DNA of 64,000 nt from Staphylococcus condimenti (GTDB lineage: Bacteria > Bacillota > Bacilli > Staphylococcales > Staphylococcaceae), in assembly GCF_001618885.1 (NCBI RefSeq), contig NZ_CP015114.1:1240001-1304000 (forward strand). The letters are read 5' to 3'. The translations under genes and the position numbers were made by a program. Below, one piece after another: positions 8,044-14,575 of this stretch; the stretch's first letter is position 1; every line of letters starts with the position of its first letter. Under the pieces are notes generated by a model. The model was given only the letters and a program-made list of their open reading frames with translations, searched no databases and had not been told where the DNA came from.

Positions 8044-8796
8044 TTATTTTTTTAATCTTGTTCGAAAGACCTTGGATACAAATCGAGGTAAGCGCTGCAT
8101 ACGTGCCATTCGTTTCCAATCTGTAATCAAACGATAAAACCATTCTAAGTTTAATTTACGGAAGATAAGCGGCGCTCTTTTTTTTGTACCACTATATACT
8201 TCAATAGAACCGCCGACGCCCATCATCAAAGTATGTTGAAAACGATGACGGTGCCGTTTAATCCATTCTTCTTGTTTGGGATAACCCATGCCTACAAAAA
8301 TATAATCTGGATTAAAGTTGCATACTTGACGTGCTACACTTTCATCTCTAGTATCGATATAACCATGATGTGAGGCAAATTCAATATGAGGATATTTCTG
8401 TTGAAGATGTTTTACTGCTTCAGCCACTACATGCGTTGAAGCACCTAATAAAAATACTTTTTGTCGATGGCGCTCTGCTATCACTAAACAGGCAGCCATA
8501 AATTCAATACCAGGCACACGTTCCTTCAATGGTGTACCTAAAATTCGGCCTGCTTGTATAATCCCTGTTCCATCAGGAATGATAAAGTCCGCTTCTCCAA
8601 TTAAATCATAATAATTTTCATCTTCGAGTGCATAATCGACAATCTCAGGATTTGCGGTAACCACAAACATATTATCTGTCGTATCAGCTTCTATAAAGTT
8701 TGTTACATGATGTTTCATCTCATCCATCGTTACATTATCAAATTGAACAGACAAGATATCTACTTTTTCGCGCTTTGCTGTTCGTTGATTTTCCAT
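8044..8796 (-). CDS. tagA: N-acetylmannosaminyltransferase TagA/TarA
   Basis: A WecG/TagA/CpsF-family glycosyltransferase of 250 residues. It adds ManNAc to lipid-linked GlcNAc in wall teichoic acid linkage-unit synthesis, on the inner face of the membrane. The family block runs from VTANPEIVDYA (about 48-58) through the catalytic-Asp motif IIPDGTGIIQA to KVFLLGAS and VGMGYPKQEEWI. The basic, aromatic C-terminus (FYRLITDWKRMARMQRLP) fits the membrane-targeting tail of the family. The start at 8796 has TAGGAGA upstream; the ATG at 8820 has none. The usual neighbours tagB, tagD and tagGH are not in this window, so this copy is detached from them. Confidence 0.9.
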   Translation of the reverse strand: MENQRTAKREKVDILSVQFDNVTMDEMKHHVTNFIEADTTDNMFVVTANPEIVDYALEDENYYDLIGEADFIIPDGTGIIQAGRILGTPLKERVPGIEFMAACLVIAERHRQKVFLLGASTHVVAEAVKHLQQKYPHIEFASHHGYIDTRDESVARQVCNFNPDYIFVGMGYPKQEEWIKRHRHRFQHTLMMGVGGSIEVYSGTKKRAPLIFRKLNLEWFYRLITDWKRMARMQRLPRFVSKVFRTRLKK

Positions 8797-8937
8797 AATA
8801 AAGTCTCCTAACTTGCGCATCCGGTTGAATCAACCTATCATTTACATCATTATACACTACTAACCTGATAGATTGCATTTCTTTCAAGAAGTGTTAATCT
8901 GAATTTAATACACTATTGATCAAAGAGGTTTTTAATT

Positions 8938-9495
8938 ATGACAACTGAAAAAGAAAAAATGCTGAGCGGACAACTTTATGATTCAAGAGATCCTCAACTT
9001 GTAAAAGAACGTCATAAAGCGCGTCATGCGACAAAAGCAATCAACAATGCATTTTCAATCAAAGAGCGCCATTTTCTATTAAGACAAAGCATCGGTCATT
9101 GCGGTGATAATGTATTTATCGAACCTGATATTCATTTTGACTACGGTTATAACATCTCACTCGGCAATCATTTTTACGCCAATTTCAATCCAGTTATGTT
9201 AGACGTTGCCCCAATTACAATCGGTAACCATGTTCTCCTTGGTCCGAATGTTCAACTCATTACAGCAACACATCCGTTGAATCCCGCTGAACGTGCTTCT
9301 GGATTAGAACTTGCTTTTCCTATTACGATTGGTGATCATGTTTGGATTGGTGCAGGTGCAATTGTACTGCCTGGTGTGACAATTGGAGATAATGTTGTAG
9401 TAGGTGCGGGCAGTGTTGTAACAAAAGACATTCCCGACAATCAAGTTGTAGCCGGTAACCCAGCGCGTTTTATTCGTGAAGTCCCGTTAGATTAG
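8938..9495 (+). CDS. Sugar O-acetyltransferase, maltose acetyltransferase type
   Basis: A 185-residue left-handed beta-helix acetyltransferase of the LacA/Maa/NodL type, which transfers acetyl from acetyl-CoA to a sugar hydroxyl. It has the N-terminal Mac domain (EKEKMLSGQLYDSRDPQL) and then hexapeptide repeats from about residue 57 to the end, with ITIGNHVLLGPNVQL and the catalytic-His region TATHPLN. The C-terminal GNPARFIREV is standard. Length is normal. AGAGG precedes the ATG. It is divergent from tagA with a 141-base gap and is followed by its own terminator. The acceptor sugar is unknown. Confidence 0.85.
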   Translation: MTTEKEKMLSGQLYDSRDPQLVKERHKARHATKAINNAFSIKERHFLLRQSIGHCGDNVFIEPDIHFDYGYNISLGNHFYANFNPVMLDVAPITIGNHVLLGPNVQLITATHPLNPAERASGLELAFPITIGDHVWIGAGAIVLPGVTIGDNVVVGAGSVVTKDIPDNQVVAGNPARFIREVPLD

Positions 9496-9503
9496 AATAG
9501 GTC

Positions 9504-9535
9504 TCAAGACGCAAGCAAAGGCGTCTTGTTTTCAT
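9504..9535 (+). terminator. Terminator of the acetyltransferase gene
   Basis: An 8-bp stem CAAGACGC/GCGTCTTG (9505-9512/9521-9528) followed by TTTTCATTT, nine bases after the stop. Confidence 0.7.
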
Positions 9536-9575
9536 TTATAATGGATAGTATTACAAAGATTCAGAGGTATCTGCT

Positions 9576-10328
9576 ATGCAACTATTCAAAGAAATTATCA
9601 GCACACCGATGACACTGCACCTTTATCTGGTTGTCATCATTGCTATTATCTATATGACAGTGCATCATTATCGTAATCGTCCGGGACTTGCAGTTACAGA
9701 TATTATTTTAAATTATATCCCTGTTCTGACACACGAGTTCGGCCATATTGTTTTTAATAAAATCAGCGGAGGCCGCACTGAAGATTTAGTCATCGTAACA
9801 TCACCAAGAGAACGCTTTGCAACTTCGCAACAAGGTTTTGCTATCACACGTGCATCTCGTCGTTCTACAATGATTATCACCACATTAGGTGGCTATGTTA
9901 TGCCGCCATTAATGCTTGCACTCGGAATTTTCAGTGCGTATTTTCACTATCCGTCGCTTTTTGTTTTAAGTTATCTTCTCATCTTCATCTACTTTGTTTG
10001 TATTACTTCACGCAAAGGTATACCGATTTTAATCGCTATTTTTCTTGGGTTGATGATTTATTTACTAATACAAAACAATCAGCCTGAAATGATTGTAATG
10101 ATACTGTCCATCGTTTATCACTTTATTTTAGGTGTATTATTCGGAGAACTCTTGCAGTCAACTTGGACGATGCTGCGTTTGACTTTCACCAAATACCCTA
10201 TTGAATGGGATGGTACAGCTTTACGCAATTTAACACACCTTCCAGTCGTTGTCTTTACAACGCTTTGGATTGCTTTCAACTTTTATGTCGTATATGCTAT
10301 CGTAAAATACTTACTCTTCCAAGGTTAG
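9576..10328 (+). CDS. M50-family membrane metalloprotease
   Basis: A 250-residue polytopic membrane protein with the zinc-protease motif HEFGH at residues 53-57, inside a hydrophobic region after LNYIPVLT. About six membrane segments are visible (roughly 17-30, 95-115, 118-140, 148-165, 170-190, 225-245). M50 peptidases include site-2 proteases, but this one lacks a PDZ domain and an obvious second metal-ligand motif of the RseP kind, so it belongs to the shorter M50B-like group. Substrate unknown. It is followed after 10 bases by a GNAT gene, so the two probably form an operon. Confidence 0.75.
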   Translation: MQLFKEIISTPMTLHLYLVVIIAIIYMTVHHYRNRPGLAVTDIILNYIPVLTHEFGHIVFNKISGGRTEDLVIVTSPRERFATSQQGFAITRASRRSTMIITTLGGYVMPPLMLALGIFSAYFHYPSLFVLSYLLIFIYFVCITSRKGIPILIAIFLGLMIYLLIQNNQPEMIVMILSIVYHFILGVLFGELLQSTWTMLRLTFTKYPIEWDGTALRNLTHLPVVVFTTLWIAFNFYVVYAIVKYLLFQG

Positions 10329-10338
10329 GAGATAAACC

Positions 10339-10830
10339 ATGATACAATTGAAAATCGCTGAAAAAGAAGATTTACCAGTTTTCACTAAAGTCTATAATCA
10401 AGCCATTCTTATGCGCAATGTCACAGCAGATATCGAGGAAGTGTCAAATGAAGAAATGGCACACATTTTTAATAACCACGATACTTCTCGTCCGTTGTAC
10501 ACTATTTTAAATGAACAAGGGCAAGCTATCGGTTATGCAAGTTTAAACCATTTTTATGGACGCCCTGCTTATGATGAAACTGCAGAACTTAGTATTTATT
10601 TAGATGAACAAACACGCGGTCAAGGTTACGGCACAAAAGTAATGCAGCTTTTAGAAAAAGAAGCTGCATCACTCAATATTCACTATCTTACCGGTTATGT
10701 ATTTGCTCAAAATGTTCCATGCAATAAACTCTTTGAAAAACAAGGCTATACACTTTGGGGCAATTTACCGCAAATTGCACACATTGATGAAAAACGTCTG
10801 GATTTATGTATATGGGGCAAACATATTTGA
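10339..10830 (+). CDS. GNAT-family N-acetyltransferase
   Basis: A 163-residue acetyltransferase of the phosphinothricin-acetyltransferase-like subgroup. The acetyl-CoA site is ELSIYLDEQTRGQGYGTKVM (about 90-109), followed by the NVPCNKLFEKQGY block near 128-140 that is typical of this subgroup. The start has AGGAGATAAACC immediately upstream. It lies 10 bases after the M50 gene and ends at a strong terminator. Substrate unknown; amino acids or toxic amines are the usual targets of this subgroup. Confidence 0.8.
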   Translation: MIQLKIAEKEDLPVFTKVYNQAILMRNVTADIEEVSNEEMAHIFNNHDTSRPLYTILNEQGQAIGYASLNHFYGRPAYDETAELSIYLDEQTRGQGYGTKVMQLLEKEAASLNIHYLTGYVFAQNVPCNKLFEKQGYTLWGNLPQIAHIDEKRLDLCIWGKHI

Positions 10831-10833
10831 TTT

Positions 10834-10878
10834 AAAAAAGCGTTTCGCGAGTTTTGTTACCTGCGAAGTGCTTTTTTC
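10834..10878 (+). terminator. Terminator after the GNAT gene
   Basis: AAAAGCGTTTCGC pairs with GCGAAGTGCTTTT around a short loop, with A-runs on the left and TTTTTT on the right. Confidence 0.7.
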
Positions 10879-10976
10879 TATTTTTACAAAGTAAAATTTA
10901 ACTTTTATAGCTTTCTATATCATAGCAAATAAATTTTCAGTTCTAATTTCTTGTTAACACATATACTTGTATATTG

Positions 10977-11014
10977 AAAAAGACGCAACTTCTCAAAAAA
11001 GGTTGCGTCTTTAT
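10977..11014 (-). terminator. Terminator of mntR, possibly two-way
   Basis: AAAGACGCAAC (10979-10989) pairs with GTTGCGTCTTT (11002-11012). The sequence flanking the stem is A/T-rich on both sides. It lies 10 bases after the mntR stop. Confidence 0.7.
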
Positions 11015-11023
11015 TTCTAAAAG

Positions 11024-11680
11024 TTATGCTTTTAATTTTTCACCAAAAATATGTGCTGCATTTTCATAACTGAGAATAATCAATGGATCATCCTCTTTTC
11101 GAATTGCAATGACTTGATTCGTATCATCTTGTGATTCTACAACGATTTCATCACCGATTGAAATGGACTTGCTAGATAAATAAATCAATAATTTTGTACG
11201 ATCTCGCACCCTGCGAATCGTAACATGATCGCCTTCTTCGAAGTTTTTCAATGAATCGTTATAAATTTCTTCGAATTTTCCATTGCGCGGAATGACCCCG
11301 CCATGCGGACAAGTCGTAGGGTAATTCAAAAGTGAATCCAAGCGTTCAACAAACAAATCCGAAACGCGATGTTCTAACACCTCTGCCTCTTGATGGACTT
11401 CTTCCCAGTTATATTTCAAAATCTCTATTAAAAAAAGTTCTAATAAACGATGGCGTTTAATAATTTCCAACGTATGATTAAAACCTTCTTCTGATAACTT
11501 CACACCTTTATAAGGTTTCGTAATGACATAGCCTGCTTTTTCCAAGCGATTAACCATTTCACTCACGGATGGTGGTTTGATATTCAAATATTGAGAGAGT
11601 TTTTTATTTGTAACGAATGAAGTAGCGCCGCCATTATTCAAAATCGCTTTCAGATAATCTTCCTTTTCTTCCGTTAACAT
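11024..11680 (-). CDS. mntR: Manganese-dependent repressor MntR
   Basis: A DtxR/MntR-family metalloregulator of 218 residues. It has an N-terminal winged helix (LTEEKEDYLKAIL, then SVSEMVNRLEKAGYV), a dimerisation/metal domain with HRLLELFLIEIL, EEVHQEAEVLEHRVS and CPHGGVIPR, and a C-terminal FeoA/SH3-like domain from about 140. When Mn is plentiful it represses mntABC. The ATG at 11680 is chosen because family members begin MLTEEKEDYLKAIL; the 11710 start has no ribosome-binding site, and the one at 11680 is weak. It is divergent from mntABC, and the palindrome at 11769-11782 is its likely operator. Confidence 0.93.
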   Translation of the reverse strand: MLTEEKEDYLKAILNNGGATSFVTNKKLSQYLNIKPPSVSEMVNRLEKAGYVITKPYKGVKLSEEGFNHTLEIIKRHRLLELFLIEILKYNWEEVHQEAEVLEHRVSDLFVERLDSLLNYPTTCPHGGVIPRNGKFEEIYNDSLKNFEEGDHVTIRRVRDRTKLLIYLSSKSISIGDEIVVESQDDTNQVIAIRKEDDPLIILSYENAAHIFGEKLKA

Positions 11681-11731
11681 CCTGTCACCGATCCTTCCAT
11701 CCAGATTCACTTTATTGTATCACGAAAATAC

Positions 11732-11760
11732 TTGACACGCTAAATTTCATGTCTTATGAT
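11732..11760 (+). promoter_or_regulatory. mntABC promoter
   Basis: TTGACA (11732-11737) and TATGAT (11755-11760) are separated by exactly 17 bases, a near-consensus sigma-A promoter. The start would be near 11767. Confidence 0.85.
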
Positions 11761-11768
11761 GAAATAAA

Positions 11769-11782
11769 TTAGGTTAACCTAA
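11769..11782. promoter_or_regulatory. MntR operator
   Basis: A perfect 14-base palindrome TTAGGTTAACCTAA lies directly at the predicted mntABC start point. Its position and the neighbouring mntR gene make it the likely MntR box; binding there would block promoter clearance under Mn repletion. Confidence 0.8.
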
Positions 11783-11807
11783 AAATTTAGTTAGGAGGTG
11801 TATTATA

Positions 11808-12563
11808 ATTTTAGAAGTCAAAAACCTTAACTTATATCTAGGGAATAAACATATCCTGCAAGATATTAATCTGCAATTGCCTATTCAAGGAGAATTGATC
11901 GGCATAATGGGTCCGAACGGAGCGGGTAAATCTTCTTTAATCAAGACACTGATTGGTGAATTCAAATCAGAAGGCATCAAGAGATTAAATGGGAAACCTG
12001 TTGCTTCCCAATTAAAGAAAATTACATACATACCGCAAAAAACACAATTAGATTTAGATTTCCCTATCAGTGTTGAATCTGTCGTACTTTCTGGAGCATT
12101 CAAAGAAATAGGATGGTTCAAACGTCCAACACGACACATAAAGAAGCGTCTTGACGATTTGCTTGAAGATATGGAATTAGTCTCTTTGCGTAAACGCCAA
12201 ATTTCAGAACTAAGCGGCGGTCAATTACAACGTGTACTTGTAGCACGTGCATTGATGACAGAGAGTACGCTTTATTTGCTCGATGAACCTTTTGTCGGCA
12301 TCGATTTTACCAGTGAGCAATTGATAATGGACAAACTTCAACGTTTAAAAGCACAAGGCAAATTAATTTTGATTGTGCATCATGATTTATCAAAAGCTGC
12401 TGAATATTTTGATCGTATTATGCTATTGAATCGGACCATACGTTATTTCGGCCCAAGTCAAGAAGCGATGACAACAGAACGCTTAAATGAAACCTATATG
12501 AATCAAAGTACGGAGAATACTATGTTTGAACATAGTGAGAAAGAGAGAATTAAAAATGCTTGA
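11808..12563 (+). CDS. mntA: Mn ABC transporter, ATP-binding subunit MntA (ATT start)
   Basis: A 251-residue ATPase of the metal-type ABC importer MntABC, acting on the cytoplasmic face. It has Walker A GPNGAGKSS (35-43), the Q-loop near TYIPQKTQLD, signature LSGGQLQR, Walker B LYLLDEPF and the H-loop IVHHDLS. The reading frame extends upstream to an ATT codon nine bases after a perfect AGGAGGTG. This restores the first strands LEVKNLNLYLGNKHIL that every ABC ATPase has. The next possible start, TTG at 11877, would remove them and has no ribosome-binding site. The rare ATT initiation codon is therefore the best call. It overlaps mntB by 8 bases. Confidence 0.88.
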   Translation: MLEVKNLNLYLGNKHILQDINLQLPIQGELIGIMGPNGAGKSSLIKTLIGEFKSEGIKRLNGKPVASQLKKITYIPQKTQLDLDFPISVESVVLSGAFKEIGWFKRPTRHIKKRLDDLLEDMELVSLRKRQISELSGGQLQRVLVARALMTESTLYLLDEPFVGIDFTSEQLIMDKLQRLKAQGKLILIVHHDLSKAAEYFDRIMLLNRTIRYFGPSQEAMTTERLNETYMNQSTENTMFEHSEKERIKNA

Positions 12564-13392
12564 TTTTTTACAACACATATTTGATTACCAATTTTTAAGC
12601 CGTGCACTTATCATTTCTATCTTTGTAGGAATTGTCTGCGGAACGGTTGGCAGTCTGATTGTTTTAAGAGGATTGTCTCTAATGGGTGATGCGATGAGCC
12701 ATGCTGTATTACCCGGTGTAGCATTATCATTTCTGTTCAAGATTCCGATGTTTGTCGGTGCGCTTGTTACAGGAATGCTTGCAAGTTTATTTATCGGATT
12801 TATTTCTGATAAAAGCAAAACGAAACAAGATGCAGCTATCGGAATTAGTTTTACAGCATTTTTAGCAGTCGGAGTTATTATTATCAGCCTGATTAATAGT
12901 ACAACAGACCTTTATCATATTCTTTTTGGTAATTTGCTAGCGATTACCAAAACTGCATATTGGTCGACGATTATTGTCAGCATAATTGTGCTCCTGCTTA
13001 TCATCATTTTCTACCGCCCGTTGATGATTTCTACATTTGATCCAACATTTAGTAGAATGAGCGGTTTAAATACTACATTTATACATTATTTTGTGATGTT
13101 GCTGCTTTCATTAGTTACTGTAGCCAGCATCCAAACCGTTGGTATCATCTTAGTCGTTGCATTATTGATTACACCAGCTTCAGCAGCCTTCTTGATTACA
13201 AAAAAACTTTGGTCAATGATGATCGTTGCGAGTGTTATTAGTGTTATCAGTGCAATTGTCGGAATGTATTTCAGTTATATTTATAACATTCCAAGCGGTG
13301 CAACGATTGTATTGTGTGCATTCGCGATTTATATAGGTACATTTATCTATTCGAAAATATCTCAACAAATTAGAAAAGGAGTTCCATCATGA
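12556..13392 (+). CDS. mntB: Mn ABC transporter, permease MntB
   Basis: A 278-residue membrane permease of the ABC-3 (metal/zinc) family with eight or nine hydrophobic segments. Family landmarks are GTVGSLIVLRGLSLMGDAMSHAVLPG (split over about 26-51), DAAIGISFTAF and the late VGIILVVALLITPAS. It forms the channel of the Mn importer with MntA. ATG at 12556 lies inside the end of mntA; a TTG at 12526 with GGAG upstream is an alternative but adds ten charged residues unlike the family. Translation is probably coupled to mntA at the 5' end and to mntC at the ATGA overlap. Confidence 0.92.
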   Translation: MLDFLQHIFDYQFLSRALIISIFVGIVCGTVGSLIVLRGLSLMGDAMSHAVLPGVALSFLFKIPMFVGALVTGMLASLFIGFISDKSKTKQDAAIGISFTAFLAVGVIIISLINSTTDLYHILFGNLLAITKTAYWSTIIVSIIVLLLIIIFYRPLMISTFDPTFSRMSGLNTTFIHYFVMLLLSLVTVASIQTVGIILVVALLITPASAAFLITKKLWSMMIVASVISVISAIVGMYFSYIYNIPSGATIVLCAFAIYIGTFIYSKISQQIRKGVPS

Positions 13393-14318
13393 AAAAGTTA
13401 GTACCTTTGTTAATTGCAGTATTACTATTCTTAGCTGCTTGCGGAGGAGGAGGTCATTCACAACCATCTTCTTCTGATCATAAATTGAAAATCGTCACTA
13501 CCAACTCTATTCTGTATGATATGACCAAAAATATAACTGGTAATCATGCTGAAATACATAGCATTGTCCCAGTCGGTCAAGATCCGCATGAATACGAAGT
13601 AAAGCCCAAAGATATTAAAGCATTAACAGATGCAGATATCATCTTATATAATGGCCTGAACCTTGAAACAGGCAATGGATGGTTTGATAAAGCTTTAGAA
13701 CAAGCTGGCAAAAACACAAAAGATAAAAGTGTCGTACGCGTTTCTAAAGATGTGAAACCTATTTATTTGAACGGTGCTGAAGGTGACGCATCTAAACAAG
13801 ATCCGCATGCATGGTTAAGTTTGGAAAACGGCTTGAAATATGTGAAAACAATCCAACAAGCTGTTATCAAGCATGACAAAGCACATCAAGATGATTACCA
13901 AAAACGAGGTGATGACTATCTCAGCAAACTTGAAAAATTGAATAAAGACAGTCACGATAAATTCGATGACATTCCTAAAGACCAACGCGCCATGATAACA
14001 AGTGAAGGTGCATTTAAATATTTCTCTAAACAATATGGCATTACACCCGGCTATATTTGGGAAATCAACACAGAAAAACAAGGTACACCAAAACAAATGA
14101 AACAAGCAATTCAATTTGTGAAATCACACCACTTAAAAAATCTATTAGTCGAAACAAGTGTAGATCACAAAAGTATGCAAAGTTTAAGTGAAGAAACAGG
14201 TGTACCGATTTCTGGAGAAGTTTATACAGATTCTATTGGCAAAAAAGGCAGTAAGGGCGATTCCTATTACAAAATGATGGAATCTAATATTGAAACTGTC
14301 CATAACAGTATGAAATAA
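13389..14318 (+). CDS. mntC: Mn-binding lipoprotein MntC
   Basis: A 309-residue cluster A-I solute-binding lipoprotein. The signal peptide ends in the lipobox LAAC with the acylated Cys at 18, followed by a Gly/Ser linker. The four metal ligands of the family are recognisable: His in GQDPHEY, His in DPHAWLS, Glu in ITSEGAF and Asp in VYTDSIG. It is anchored to the outer face of the membrane and delivers Mn(II) to MntB. It starts in an ATGA overlap with mntB. The 3' UTR is unusually structured and is described separately. Confidence 0.95.
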   Translation: MKKLVPLLIAVLLFLAACGGGGHSQPSSSDHKLKIVTTNSILYDMTKNITGNHAEIHSIVPVGQDPHEYEVKPKDIKALTDADIILYNGLNLETGNGWFDKALEQAGKNTKDKSVVRVSKDVKPIYLNGAEGDASKQDPHAWLSLENGLKYVKTIQQAVIKHDKAHQDDYQKRGDDYLSKLEKLNKDSHDKFDDIPKDQRAMITSEGAFKYFSKQYGITPGYIWEINTEKQGTPKQMKQAIQFVKSHHLKNLLVETSVDHKSMQSLSEETGVPISGEVYTDSIGKKGSKGDSYYKMMESNIETVHNSMK

Positions 14319-14518
14319 CACATTATCCTTGAGATGACGGTTTACCTCCTAATTCCAATACCGTCATCTTCCATAAATAATCTATCCTAAACATAAATAA
14401 TAAGCTGTGGTCACAATCCTCCCTAGAGACCACGAAAACTCCTAATGAAAAAGCGGTAATGCGATGATATCGCTTTTTAAAGAGCCAGTCCCCTCCAAGA
14501 CTGGCTCTTTTTTTACAT
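14319..14518 (+). ncRNA. RsaC-like structured 3' UTR of mntABC
   Basis: Downstream of mntC four hairpins follow in a row. 14332-14341/14360-14369 has a loop with CCTCCT. 14407-14412/14428-14433 has a loop with TCCTCCC. 14448-14455/14471-14478 follows. A 10-bp terminator stem 14481-14490/14499-14508 has a CCCTCC loop and then seven T residues. Three loops complementary to Shine-Dalgarno sequence are the hallmark of staphylococcal Rsa sRNAs. In S. aureus the sRNA RsaC is processed from the mntABC 3' UTR and acts under Mn starvation. Position and loop content make this its likely counterpart, much shorter than the S. aureus form. Confidence 0.65.
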
Positions 14519-14568
14519 AAAAAAGCTGCGAAACAATACTTTTTCAAACATTTGTTTCGCAGCTTTAT
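14519..14568 (-). terminator. Terminator of the antiporter gene
   Basis: A 14-bp stem (14522-14535/14553-14566) lies just past the minus-strand stop. Flanking A/T runs allow action on both strands. Confidence 0.7.
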
Positions 14569-14575
14569 TGATATT

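Noticed and set aside
12526-12555. TTG at 12526 as the mntB start
   Set aside because: It adds ten charged residues unlike the family; ATG 12556 matches the expected N-terminus.
14323-14547. 74-codon minus-strand frame in the mntC 3' UTR
   Set aside because: It overlaps four hairpins and a terminator, has no ribosome-binding site and no protein-like pattern.
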